Positions 11,901-17,931 of a DNA stretch of 49,813 bases are shown here, one piece after another; the stretch's first letter is position 1, and every line of letters starts with the position of its first letter. Below the pieces are notes generated by a model. The model was not told the DNA's origin. It saw only the letters and a list, made by a program, of their open reading frames with translations, and ran no database searches. Source of the DNA: Caballeronia sp. SEWSISQ10-4 2 (lineage in GTDB: Bacteria > Pseudomonadota > Gammaproteobacteria > Burkholderiales > Burkholderiaceae); NCBI RefSeq assembly GCF_030464885.1, contig NZ_JALPRJ010000062.1, forward strand, positions 1-49,813, written 5' to 3'. The position numbers were made by a program, and so were the translations under genes.

Positions 11901-14512
11901 GACAGCTGGAATACGTGTTCAAGCCCGGCGCGACGGACGGGGTCGGCTATTGGCGCAATGTCTGGCTGGGCGGCGTCATGCCCGAGAACACGCTTCAGGA
12001 CTTGGAGAGCATCAACCCCCTCGCGCTGGCTCTGTACCACCAGGATCCGTTCGACGCGGCCGCCATCGCCAACCTGCGGCCCAGCGCCTACCAGCGGGCG
12101 ATCGTCACCGCCTACATCCAGAACCTGATCGCCTGGGGCGACAGCCTGTTCGCCACCAACACCCGGGAGACGATAAACCAGGCCGAGCAGTTGTATCGTT
12201 ACGCCGCCGACCTGCTGGGGCCGCCGCCCAGGTTGGCGCAGTACGCGCCGCCTTCGGCCGAGACCTACAACCAGCTGCGATCCCAGGCGGAAAATGAGTT
12301 CCTGCTGCAGCTCCAGCAGGGACCGGCGTCTCGCCTCTCCGAGGGCGTTGACCCAAACCTGTCGGTAGCCCACTTCAGCTTCTATTTCGGCGTGCCGGAC
12401 AACCCCGAGTTCCTGGCCAACTGGGATCTGGTCGAGGATCGGCTGTTCAAGATCCGCAACGGCCTGGACCTTTCAGGCGCGCCGGACGACCTGTCGTTGT
12501 TCGAGCCGCCGCTGTCGCTGGACGACATCATCGCGCTGGGCGGATCCGGGGCAGGCGGATCGACGTCTCAGACCATCGGCGTGGACGCTGCCGCCAGCAT
12601 ACCGGACCTGCTTTACTGGGCGCGCTTGCTGACAGGCTCGGTGACGGAATTCGGCTCATCTCTGTTGCGTGCGCTGGAGATGAGGGACGCAGAAAGCTTA
12701 GCCGCGCTGCAGGTCGGGCAGCAGGCGATCATCGCGGACAAGACCTCGCAGATCCGCGCCCAGGACATCAACAACTGTAACGCGCTTCTGTCGTCCCTAC
12801 AAACATCGCTGCAAGGCGCGCAGTATCGTCGTGACTACTACGATACCCTGCTGAGCGACGCCCTCAGCGGCGACGAGAAGTTGGCGCTGGACCTGACGCG
12901 GGGAGCCATCGGGGTTCGCGGCGACTCGGCCCTGGCCAATCTCGCCTCGATCCCGTTCTGGGCTTTGCCGACCATCTTCGGCCTGGCCGATGGCGGCGCC
13001 CAGCCCGGCGCGGCCCTCCAGGCGGGCGCCGCTGCCCTGGGCGACGGCAGCGGCATCCTCACGGATCTAGCCGGGATCGCCAGCACCCAGGCCAGCTACG
13101 AGCGTCGTGCGCAGGACTGGGTCCATCAGAAGAAGCTGGCGGATTTTGACATCACCCAGGCTCAGCGGCAGATTTCCGCGACACAGGCCCAGCTCAAGGC
13201 CGCGCAGCTTCAATACAACCTGGAGCAGGTCTCGCGCAGCCAGATCCTGGCGGTCGGCGATTACGGTCGCAACAAGTTCACCAATGTCGATCTGTACGAC
13301 TGGATGGCCACGACGCTGGGCGAGCTCTACCAGCAGCTCTACCAGGTGGCGCTGACGACCGCCCGGATGACAGAGGCGTTGCTGACCAGCGCGACCAGCA
13401 TCGACCAGCGCTTCATCTCGCCGGATGGGTGGAACGGCGCGCGTCGAGGACTGTTGGCCGGCGAGATGCTGACCTTGGATCTGGCGCGGATGGAACTGGC
13501 CTACCGGCAATGGCAGAACGCGGTCGCTACGGAGACCCACGTCAGGACCGTCTCGCTCAAATCACTGGATCCGTCGGCCTATCTCTCGCTCGTGCGTCAG
13601 GGTGTCTGCCACTTCGAGCTGTCCGAAGCGCTGTTCGATCGTGATCATCCGGGCCACCATCTGCGCCGTCTGGAGAGCATCTCCGTGGAACTGGCAGGGG
13701 TCGGCGAGGCCAGGAACCGAACGACGGGCGCGCTGACCCGGCTTTCGCACAGTCTAGTGCGCAAGCCCGACGCAGATGCGGTGCGGTTCCTGATGACCGG
13801 CGAAGGGGCCGCGCCGGGCACGGCGCTGCGTCGCAGCCTCCAGCGCCGTCGCGTCGGCCTTTCACATTCGCGGCTCGTCGACGGTCAAGTCCAGAGCGAG
13901 TTCCACAGCGGCGCGCTGAACGGCTTCGCCGGTGGTGGGGCGGTTTCGTCCTGGATGCTGGAGCTTCCAAAGAACGCGCAGCGCTTCGATCTTTCGCTCG
14001 TGGAGGATGTGCGGTTCATCGTTCGCTACACCGCGCGCTACGGCGGCGATGCGTTCAAGCGGGCCGTCGAGGCTCTGCTGCCCGCTGATCGCGTCAGCCT
14101 TCTGGTCAAGGCTTCGGACAACCTTTCCGATCAGTGGCGATCGGCGTTGGAAGACCTGTCGTCCGACGACGCTGCGACCATGACGGTGGACGCAGCGGCC
14201 GTCTGGCCGTCCGGCGATCCGCAGGGGAGGTATCGCCTGCGAAGCCTTTTCATCGAAGGCGTGGTCGATGGCGGCGCGACCGCATCGGGCTTGGACCTTT
14301 GGGTACGCTGGCCGGGCGCGTCAGACTTCCAGCCTGTGGCGTCGGGGGGAGGGGCCTTGCGTGGGCGCGCGCTCCCACCGAAGGGGGCGGCGATCGTCGG
14401 GGGCACGTCTCTTGATCTCAAGCTCGTCCCGACTTTCGGGGCGCGCGGCGACATGCCTAACGACCTGTTCGTCCTGTTGACGTTCGAGGAGGCGGGCGAT
14501 GGCGAAGCCTAA
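2924..14512 (+). CDS. Giant ABC-toxin TcA-like protein with beta-helix and LamG modules
   Basis: A 3862-residue protein, against about 2500 for TcdA1. Canonical TcA landmarks: an N-terminal VRP1-like segment (about residues 69-136, SGAYFADLM to RRPDLWNL), a neuraminidase-like region (about 2293-2843, beginning TPVMADGKLYVFWAE) and a C-terminal pore and TcB-binding half (about 2846-3862) with YYRELFLFVPWLIAKAL near residue 2966, RPSAYQRAIV and a long helical stretch. Inserted modules: right-handed beta-helix-like regions at about 170-346 and 1125-1396, and LamG/concanavalin-like folds at about 580-734, 1607-1796 and 2057-2250, possibly for glycan binding. No signal peptide, as in other TcA proteins. 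The ribosome site AGAGGA lies 7 bases before the ATG. It overlaps the next gene by 14 bp. TcA subunits form pentameric injection channels for a TcB-TcC cocoon; neither partner is visible, so function as a Tc toxin is unproven. Confidence 0.85.
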   Translation: MNKKKVPAGRALHQWMRLREAASPFASALRARGVLPRSPLPADGAASTDAINYEGLFQEPIYADIPHDASILGSGAYFADLMSVIAGAVTNRFADDPLSLANRRPDLWNLPLTPENATEEISTAVLTTEVLETTLAGRLATHWSGPNASVGFLPPSLPTGHPDVEVCGAAWPTTALDGVTYLLSGGQIAVPVGAAINASVTVRSVYGKPTIAVGGGSIAVGPVSPGQSDPSIFIEGFTFVFADGAVAHALFLFSGGSLTLRNCTFLGTGSQDGWVLSTPAANGGKTVSGTVTFENCTFADSGDGKATAIDLTQAAPLALSIVNSIAWPVGAPVQPGHLARLNPAVAASLDYCDVAGGEAAISLAAGASAEQQVRYGRANFEQKPTRDGAGTPRSLPGRGVDGADVGAGVDVFEAMAWAVYPFSLPFDLALQSGRIALAGLGLSLDDIDRICADVIGNHNQNAYFPLSKLGLSLADYLAISATPKDLPSFFGLASFNDVAVAMSPVPNQASAWEIPSTLFSRIAELTQDALRELVYQDLGPGEIAEGLNIGGSPDAPGWRGFFINGYGAGFNTVALRESYVPVSRSALSFGASNILLAALKTAPTQAFTLSFWMYPEPGWTGGEVVTAGPHFEAQWSYAPGQLTLTLPGLTQPLAVDLSDFMVGPQWLNVTSAWDATTLCVYVNGQLAASVSAALTPSWGQMSLGASGGANPFTGGLCEVALWSFALSPEVIASSFQRPLMSAPTTKGAGPAGLCGYWPVNDGGSTVADWTGNNPPSEVLGTPVWTSIGLPETMVPQYAQQGLSFALVELLTGHGARPGADAGNLDRINRFLRLAGRLNWTPTELDWALATIFQSRPTPPTDLGDIATYADLARIRTLQSALDLPVAETCAFFGPLKTFGHGQLEDQTPLFDQVFNRFSSGMTFSWDMSEPLSVKDDIEAPGPLAYQLAASLNIDLLQLAVVARACADGDQLVVNGPTLTALYRHRVLAGWLQIDFRGLMDLLALTGLGTLAGGCAPADLYAFLAQVAWIDGAGLDATELLYLVDPAAVTSLFRSRIDLEITEALPKIAQALDGELSGSLVRPDSFVSPSVNELGSLAIFNRLQGLGYIDTRGRVTSTLLTELPAVPFHVPSDAYPTITDAVTAAVAALASQPVATVLLAAGTYVQTDLISVTLAKGRLRIQSEYGPTATTIDGGGGGFLEIRQSGDGTLEISGLTIQNCKRTDGVGGGAVYSECPVDLFNCVLQTNQAVNGGAVYVAGSPAIPANFSAGNCIFYNNAATSTTDATGGGSGGAIYLAQAGAKSALNASTLFGNVSDTKLSNGVFVDANSALTVDASILWNTPDNAHPDWTGSLTATNSDTNIGQNPAPGTPPDSSGNVHEEPQLTDPTKGLFDPGPKSPCRIDGMVKMGQSGLPESSGVSASSLYAFAYAQVAVLKRQLARFFKDESLPIETVLDTLGPIENGLVLLAADADASQAADYLRTFYRYLLLSGRFGLDAKLLALVLNDPSLLSLQGGGGLYAPTRGDLRLLANFAALRAQFPGSLDALLGCLQTGQSSDPASGLARLPSLFGWDETVTTMVLESVQIDSCLKATASPSGATPIDNGVVSVQPAWNDDQTLQAFTIESWVKVSAADAMVGGNLFVGDLSGPAARYGVALGFLPSDNHFSFAVQDEKAAEGDAGPAYVLTSITAGDLIVQSERWYHLAGVFDGGVMTLFVDGVLQQTGATQTVKTVTLSASQPLLIGQDVGLDCAGVANSLAELRLWRTARSAGDINGAMKSRIAETGSAFGDLAGYWSFEDATWSENTGQWCRGEPTGSVKQVFTLLAPVTLASVLAVSSVMDLLDATGLDVRALLDLYRNGMIFGADGPAALLDALARQDTDEAKVAQAAILEVKRVALTQFAIAQIDAVTRPLGFPVADENDLSDYLLLDVGMGVQTFTSRLVQGTLGLQQYLQRCRLGLESSVASLNLSETQWDWIKSYRTWEANRKVFLHPETYLRPELRKGKTTAFRNLESALAQADLSKEGVERLYKRYLDDLSMLASVQTVGSWYEPSGRIGASLVLTPGFAYGGLGATAPAAMPLDTVSVEAWIRLGAHDISTPSQFLLGLGQTFSVTLSPSGDPTAQLNVGVGGAGTHDAAGATLSHPTVLQPDRWYHIAMVFDTSASQMHLYVDGVVATGTTHGLSALTFNTVQIGASASSPAATTSSDSGICDLRIWKVARSEQDIMANSRRRIRMQEAQFADLAAYWTFNDGVAPIGAGGVWPWTDATGAWTNAATVKGVSLEPGEPPVEPTSQAATAVDCYHFIGRARTAPHKFYHRIREVYPSEALGERAVRWGAWEEISPAIQADYATPVMADGKLYVFWAELRSVPSNSTATPPLIAHHEVTLKYSRRDADGNWLAAQSPFPVISVPAEVGLDASPAWRKPYAAAVTMKDGETGIVVIFGGRSSCTKRFTFVLLKDQTVIGDLTTSVMTELGAPSVATYRKIAVSKDAAPRLVAQNGVSYMAASHYEANGAIVYYDCHKFYFAGLDGQGVISVGFPGPLPEPQGLAKYNGSYYASSCVDGNADVILSRTGDPFLPGSQWAQVNANIAKDVPFGVNYKRPAGLAAWQGLLYCGFIGDAPIGWPADTTGALYILEADQAILDAQKPWRISFITPMPNNLSTLVSFSIGPDGTLYCVAQQETCLLISREVGGDWMIGPLGFLSTSNNGLMAPGLTAPGMILAPGLTAPVMARGLWYTTGYDSFPGPCWLASAQTLAGPWAIQEGGVSTFYRTSTLAVAEGLIYSDGQTVLLFPNPLDTSTSTKVLNSGAPLGFGLLYDDMPPMTPDAPLLNAVPVGTMAAPIGNQLGAYIFATKDVEFLIESDDANGVRADIQTRISQASNGSLAFSVIATPDFVNDRLHFDRMTTTALKALERALATDGVDAMMSPALQQSPEYDLGQLGPVGNIDWSDQGDQVISCDLSRAFGLYYRELFLFVPWLIAKALQKQGKFQEAQRQLEYVFKPGATDGVGYWRNVWLGGVMPENTLQDLESINPLALALYHQDPFDAAAIANLRPSAYQRAIVTAYIQNLIAWGDSLFATNTRETINQAEQLYRYAADLLGPPPRLAQYAPPSAETYNQLRSQAENEFLLQLQQGPASRLSEGVDPNLSVAHFSFYFGVPDNPEFLANWDLVEDRLFKIRNGLDLSGAPDDLSLFEPPLSLDDIIALGGSGAGGSTSQTIGVDAAASIPDLLYWARLLTGSVTEFGSSLLRALEMRDAESLAALQVGQQAIIADKTSQIRAQDINNCNALLSSLQTSLQGAQYRRDYYDTLLSDALSGDEKLALDLTRGAIGVRGDSALANLASIPFWALPTIFGLADGGAQPGAALQAGAAALGDGSGILTDLAGIASTQASYERRAQDWVHQKKLADFDITQAQRQISATQAQLKAAQLQYNLEQVSRSQILAVGDYGRNKFTNVDLYDWMATTLGELYQQLYQVALTTARMTEALLTSATSIDQRFISPDGWNGARRGLLAGEMLTLDLARMELAYRQWQNAVATETHVRTVSLKSLDPSAYLSLVRQGVCHFELSEALFDRDHPGHHLRRLESISVELAGVGEARNRTTGALTRLSHSLVRKPDADAVRFLMTGEGAAPGTALRRSLQRRRVGLSHSRLVDGQVQSEFHSGALNGFAGGGAVSSWMLELPKNAQRFDLSLVEDVRFIVRYTARYGGDAFKRAVEALLPADRVSLLVKASDNLSDQWRSALEDLSSDDAATMTVDAAAVWPSGDPQGRYRLRSLFIEGVVDGGATASGLDLWVRWPGASDFQPVASGGGALRGRALPPKGAAIVGGTSLDLKLVPTFGARGDMPNDLFVLLTFEEAGDGEA
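11051..11105 (+). repeat. Short in-frame tandem repeat inside the TcA-like gene
   Basis: The 22-bp unit GCCCCGGGCTTGACGGCC (plus CCGG) occurs at 11051 and again at 11084, a period of 33 bp. It encodes two copies of an 11-residue unit, APGLTAPGMIL then APGLTAPVMAR. It sits in the propeller-like part of the neuraminidase-like region and may be a flexible, slippage-prone loop. Confidence 0.85.
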
Positions 14513-15530
14513 GTTCCAGTCCAAGCCCAAGCCCAAGCCCAAAACGCTGCCGAAAGCCCTGAAGCCCAGGATTCCGCAGGCGATCCGCAACGACTGGAAA
14601 GCCCCCCCGTCGCGGACGAGAGCGCGCGCGGCAAAGGAAAACGTCAGGACCCGTGGAGACGCCAAGATCCTGGCCGTGAAGGCGGCAGCCACCAGGCGCC
14701 TCTATTACGCGACCCAGGAAGCTGGCAGGAGCTTTGGCGGCGCCGCCGGGCGAGCGGTGGCCCACGACACCGTGCCGCCGAGCCTGGCCGGTTTCAACAA
14801 GCAGTCGTACTATCGTCTGGCGAACAAGGGGGAACTTGTTTATGTCAGCGGCGCTGCGGTTACTTCGGGCATCCTGGTGAGGCCTGGCGAGCACGCCGCG
14901 CGCCAGGTCTGGCCGCTTGAGATGTTGTCGGTGCGAAGCAAGTTCGCCACCAAGGTTGCAAGTCCGAATCTCACGCCCATCACCAACGGCATGAGCTCCT
15001 GGTTCGTCGAGCTGTCTCACGCCAATCGACACGCGGCCTTTGGTCGGGAGGAAGTCCTCAACGCCATGCCCAGCACGGTAGGCCAGAACACCCAGCAACT
15101 GGTTTTGGAAAATATCGCGATGGCGCGCGCCAAGGCCGACCCCAGCCTGCATATCAGCATGAAGGTGACTGACTACGTCAATGCCAAGACTGGCATCGCT
15201 GAATACCGCCGCCTGAAGTACTTCGCGACCGTGAAGAGCCAGACCGTCAAGATCGTCGATGAACGGATGGTCATGGCTCGCGGCGACATTGGAAAAAACG
15301 AGGTTAGCGCGCTTACCTCGCGGGTGACGAAGCAGATCGCTGACATACTTAGCGGCGCGATGGCGCCCCTGAAGCAAAAGGTGGGCAAGCTATCGGTGAT
15401 GACGCCAACCGATCCCAAGACGCATCCCGACAGCGCTTTCACCTACCTCAATGACGGGGCTAAAAGGACGATGGACCGGCAAACCGTTTCGGCTTGGCTC
15501 GTTAAACTATGGCTAGCTTGGAAGCCTTAG
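14499..15530 (+). CDS. Unknown basic protein overlapping the TcA-like gene
   Basis: A 343-residue protein, translationally coupled to the TcA-like gene by a 14-bp overlap, with GAGGAGGCGGGCG just before its ATG. The first 35 residues are a Lys-Pro-rich tail (KPKPKPK), highly basic and probably disordered. The rest is a mixed alpha/beta domain with few obvious motifs; SSWFVELSHANRHAAFG near residues 166-182 is the most distinctive stretch. No family recognised. The coupling argues that it works with the TcA-like protein, as cargo, chaperone or a linker. Two strong hairpins downstream suggest it ends the transcript. It is not a TcB or TcC: it lacks Rhs/YD repeats and is far too short. Confidence 0.75.
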   Translation: MAKPKFQSKPKPKPKTLPKALKPRIPQAIRNDWKAPPSRTRARAAKENVRTRGDAKILAVKAAATRRLYYATQEAGRSFGGAAGRAVAHDTVPPSLAGFNKQSYYRLANKGELVYVSGAAVTSGILVRPGEHAARQVWPLEMLSVRSKFATKVASPNLTPITNGMSSWFVELSHANRHAAFGREEVLNAMPSTVGQNTQQLVLENIAMARAKADPSLHISMKVTDYVNAKTGIAEYRRLKYFATVKSQTVKIVDERMVMARGDIGKNEVSALTSRVTKQIADILSGAMAPLKQKVGKLSVMTPTDPKTHPDSAFTYLNDGAKRTMDRQTVSAWLVKLWLAWKP

Positions 15531-15552
15531 TCAGATCGCGTTCACCTAGAGC

Positions 15553-15582
15553 AAGCCGTGCGATTCCTATATCGCACGGCTT
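15553..15582 (+). terminator. Strong hairpin after the TcA-like operon
   Basis: An 11-bp perfect stem AAGCCGTGCGA / TCGCACGGCTT with an 8-base loop starts 23 bp after the stop of the 343-codon gene. No T-run follows, so alone it is a processing or RNA-stability hairpin; it stands ahead of the better terminator at 15648. Confidence 0.55.
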
Positions 15583-15647
15583 ACCTAGATGAGTACTGCA
15601 GCGTAGGCGTAGTTATCGCTTTCATCCGACAGTGGGCACCATTTATC

Positions 15648-15682
15648 AAGGGCCTTCCGTGTGGAAGGCCCCTTCTTTTTCT
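15648..15682 (+). terminator. Rho-independent terminator
   Basis: The stem GGGCCTTCC (15650-15658), loop GTGT and stem GGAAGGCCC (15663-15671) are followed by TTCTTTTTCT. A GC-rich stem plus T-rich tail is a standard intrinsic terminator, here closing transcription of the TcA-like gene and its overlapping partner. Confidence 0.85.
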
Positions 15683-15701
15683 GTTAGGCAGCTTCGTTGC
15701 G

Positions 15702-15884
15702 ATGAATTGTCGTCGGCTTCTCTGGCGACCTAGGCGCCGCTCCGGAGATGTTGGATGGTGCGACGGCATGGACTGCGGTGATCCAGAGTGCAAGGAGTGG
15801 CCTGTCGTTCACGAAATTGGGCCTGACGGAAAGGTTCGGGACTGTAGCGCGAGTCGGCAGCGTCCTGTGACGGACACCCAATGA
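15702..15884 (+). CDS. Small Cys-rich hypothetical protein
   Basis: A 60-residue open frame from ATG 15702 whose stop overlaps the next start as ATGA, an arrangement typical of coupled genes. The second half contains WCDGMDCGDPECKEW, with three Cys within nine residues, which could bind a metal. A shorter start at ATG 15768 keeps only this Cys-rich part. Neither start has a convincing ribosome site, and no family was recognised. It lies between the terminator and the fused HExxH gene. Called mainly because of the overlap. Confidence 0.35.
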   Translation: MNCRRLLWRPRRRSGDVGWCDGMDCGDPECKEWPVVHEIGPDGKVRDCSASRQRPVTDTQ

Positions 15885-16615
15885 ACACGGAAAAGGCCAT
15901 GAAACAAATTGCTATGGTTACTCGCGCTACTGACGGGACGATAGTAGCTTCCGCGGCGTTCGGCGCGGATATCGAGCTATTTGCGGAAGAGGTGGTTGAA
16001 CTTTCCAAGGCCGAGGGCGCACTCGTATTCTTCGAGTCTAATGGCGTTCGGATGGAAATAAACGAGAGGTCGGCGCCGCAGGAAATCGCGCGGTTTTATT
16101 GGGACGAGTTTGCGCGCCGCTCTGCGAAATATCGCGGCGCTGCCGCGCGAGAGGAAAAGAACATGATCGATCTTGCGGCTGCTCTTCCAACAATTCTGCC
16201 TATCGCCATCGCCTGGGCGGAGGCTCAGTCTCGGCTGGTCCTGACTACTGGCGCACCCTTGACCGAATATGGCATCAACGATGCCAAGGCGGTTGGCGTT
16301 GCAACGCCCGAGTCCATTCGCGTCGCGATCGTTCCTTGCCTGCCGCTGCCGGACGACCCAGTGCTACGTGCTATCGCACTGGATACGAGGCTACTGGGGC
16401 CAGGCATGGTCGGGCTGACGCTCGGCCACGCTATTTTCGTAGTTCAGGGGCACGATTCGCGACGACTGTTGACGCACGAATACCGACATGTTCACCAGTA
16501 TGAGGTTGCTGGCTCAATTGCGGCGTTCTTGCCCGTGTATCTCCACCAGATCGCTACCGTGGGTTATAACGCTGCTCCGTTCGAAATCGACGCTCGTCAA
16601 CACGAGATCCATTGA
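15881..16615 (+). CDS. Fusion of a small unknown domain to HExxH protease-like copy 2
   Basis: A 244-residue reading frame. Residues 1-94 are a small alpha/beta domain (MKQIAMVTRATDG through REEKN) of unknown family. Residues 95-244 are the HExxH protein, nearly identical to the copy at 1749-2201, with HEYRH at 199-203 and PFEIDARQHE near the end. The junction falls exactly at the left edge of the 478-bp repeat, so the fusion looks like a by-product of the duplication. The duplicated ribosome site just before ATG 16163 could still start a separate 150-residue protein, so this locus may make both forms. Substitutions in this copy relative to copy 1 include Gly76Arg, Val121Ala, Ala125Val and Val142Ile; the zinc motif is intact. 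Confidence 0.6.
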   Translation: MNTEKAMKQIAMVTRATDGTIVASAAFGADIELFAEEVVELSKAEGALVFFESNGVRMEINERSAPQEIARFYWDEFARRSAKYRGAAAREEKNMIDLAAALPTILPIAIAWAEAQSRLVLTTGAPLTEYGINDAKAVGVATPESIRVAIVPCLPLPDDPVLRAIALDTRLLGPGMVGLTLGHAIFVVQGHDSRRLLTHEYRHVHQYEVAGSIAAFLPVYLHQIATVGYNAAPFEIDARQHEIH

Positions 16616-16628
16616 CCATCGGAAAAGC
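16151..16628 (+). repeat. Long direct repeat, right copy (about 478 bp)
   Basis: Same-orientation partner of 1737-2214, about 98% identical by eye. The last shared bases are ACCATCGGAAAAGCG, after which the flanks are unrelated. The 14.4-kb spacing between copies contains the TcA-like operon; recombination between the copies would delete it and leave one HExxH gene. Confidence 0.93.
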
Positions 16629-16675
16629 GGTTCGGCGGCCCAGACGTTCGCCGATCGCGACAAATAGGAACACGC

Positions 16676-17443
16676 ATGATTAGCTATCGGACTAAGCTTT
16701 CGCTGTGCCAGTTTTTGGCACTGCAGGAAGCATTCGTCTGTACCGTCCTGCTCAACAAAGCCGGAATATTCCCTGAGCTTCATCCTGCCATGCTGCTTCG
16801 CAGTCTGACGGACTCTCTGACGAGCGCCGATGAAGGCGCGCTGTTGGTCGTGCTAGAGGAGATCGCGCGTACCACTGGCGATCTCCGCGCGCCGGTCAGT
16901 CCCAAGCATCGATTCGATGAGCGGTGGTCGGATCTCTCCCGATGCCTGGAGTTAGATGGTTACCTCATTGAGGAAAAACGAATCCGGACTACCGACCCGT
17001 CCATCGGCGATGCAGCTCCGATCGACGACGATCTTTTGCGTGAGCTTTCCATGTGCGGTATGCCACGGGCGTCCGACATCGTGCGCAAGATCAATGAGTC
17101 AAGCGATGCCTTCCGCTCCACGCCCCCTAACTTTAACGCGTGCCTGAACGATGCGCGCGTAGCTCTTGAAACGCTCGCCGTTGATATCGCTCACAGCCGG
17201 CATGCGCTGGCGGGGGCTACTTACGATTCCTCGAAATGGGGATCGGTCATTCAATACCTGAAGAGCACCGGTCTTATCAGCCTCGAGGAGGAGCGGGGGT
17301 TAGCAGGCGTCTATGGGTTCGTGAGCCCGGGATCTCACAGGCCCGTGGGCGTTTCCGAGGAGCAGATGGCGAGGCTGGGCAGATCGTTGGCATTGAACAT
17401 GTGCTGGTTTTTATTGAAGCGACAGAATGGCATTGGGTCGTGA
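16676..17443 (+). CDS. Abortive-infection-like protein (Abi_C/HEPN type)
   Basis: A 255-residue protein. The second half carries a block typical of the Abi_C family: a helix containing ACLNDARVALETLAVDIA, then EERGLAGVYGFVSPGSHRP and a final helix ARLGRSLALNMCWFLLKR. Members with this C-terminus are usually annotated as abortive infection proteins and are often HEPN-like RNases. The N-terminal half contains APVSPKHRFDERWSDL, seen in the same proteins as the input domain. AGGA 7 bases before ATG 16676 supports the start. It stands downstream of the duplicated HExxH gene without a recognisable antitoxin, although the 96-residue gene after it could be a partner. The defence role is inferred from family. 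Confidence 0.6.
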   Translation: MISYRTKLSLCQFLALQEAFVCTVLLNKAGIFPELHPAMLLRSLTDSLTSADEGALLVVLEEIARTTGDLRAPVSPKHRFDERWSDLSRCLELDGYLIEEKRIRTTDPSIGDAAPIDDDLLRELSMCGMPRASDIVRKINESSDAFRSTPPNFNACLNDARVALETLAVDIAHSRHALAGATYDSSKWGSVIQYLKSTGLISLEEERGLAGVYGFVSPGSHRPVGVSEEQMARLGRSLALNMCWFLLKRQNGIGS

Positions 17444-17473
17444 CGGCCGCCACAAAGGAAAACTTGAAAAGAT

Positions 17474-17764
17474 ATGGACGCACTATTCGCCGCTGACGCG
17501 GCTGTAAGGGAAGCCGTACCGGCTGTTGTGCGACGGCATAGGTCTGCCGGGCTGCTGACGTGGGCTTTGCTTCACACGATCGAGGCCGAGGTGTTGGCTG
17601 ATGTGGCCGCCACGGGAAAGTACAGCAAGCGGATTCTGGACATGATCCGCGCTCCCGCTGCACTGGACTATCCGAAAGACGAACGCCCTGCGTCATTCGA
17701 AGGGCATGGCTTCGTGCCGATCGTTTTCGGTGCCATCGAAGACGCTTGGCGTCGCGTCGACTAG
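17474..17764 (+). CDS. Hypothetical 96-residue protein
   Basis: A small mostly helical protein starting 30 bp after the Abi-like gene on the same strand. AAGGA is present but 15 bases upstream of ATG 17474, a weak site. Helices cover residues 5-60 (REAVPAVVRRHRSAG, LLTWALLHTIEAEVLA), followed by a conserved-looking PKDERPASFEGHGFVP segment. No family recognised. The spacing suggests co-transcription with the Abi-like gene. Confidence 0.5.
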   Translation: MDALFAADAAVREAVPAVVRRHRSAGLLTWALLHTIEAEVLADVAATGKYSKRILDMIRAPAALDYPKDERPASFEGHGFVPIVFGAIEDAWRRVD

Positions 17765-17784
17765 GAAAACAGGAAACACATGCT

Positions 17785-17931
17785 ATGAGCGACGAACCAC
17801 CTAATGCAACTAATCGTGGGGCTTTGGACACGAGCAATTTGAATGAAGTAGCGTTGCTTATCCGTATCAGGCAGGTTCGATCGGCAGACAAGAATTTCAA
17901 ATATGTCGGATACCGAACTAATTTTACATAA
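17785..17931 (+). CDS. Short hypothetical protein, possibly truncated
   Basis: A 48-codon frame beginning MSDEPPNATNRGALD, with AGGAAA about 10 bases upstream. It starts 20 bp after the previous gene. It stops soon after a basic segment, and what follows is non-coding and leads into IS debris, so it may be the 5' end of a longer gene cut by rearrangement. Confidence 0.35.
   Translation: MSDEPPNATNRGALDTSNLNEVALLIRIRQVRSADKNFKYVGYRTNFT

Noticed and set aside
9464..12373. Several 300-350-codon minus-strand frames opposite the TcA-like gene
   Set aside because: They are Arg/Gly-rich translations of the antisense strand with no recognisable domain; codon bias supports the plus strand.
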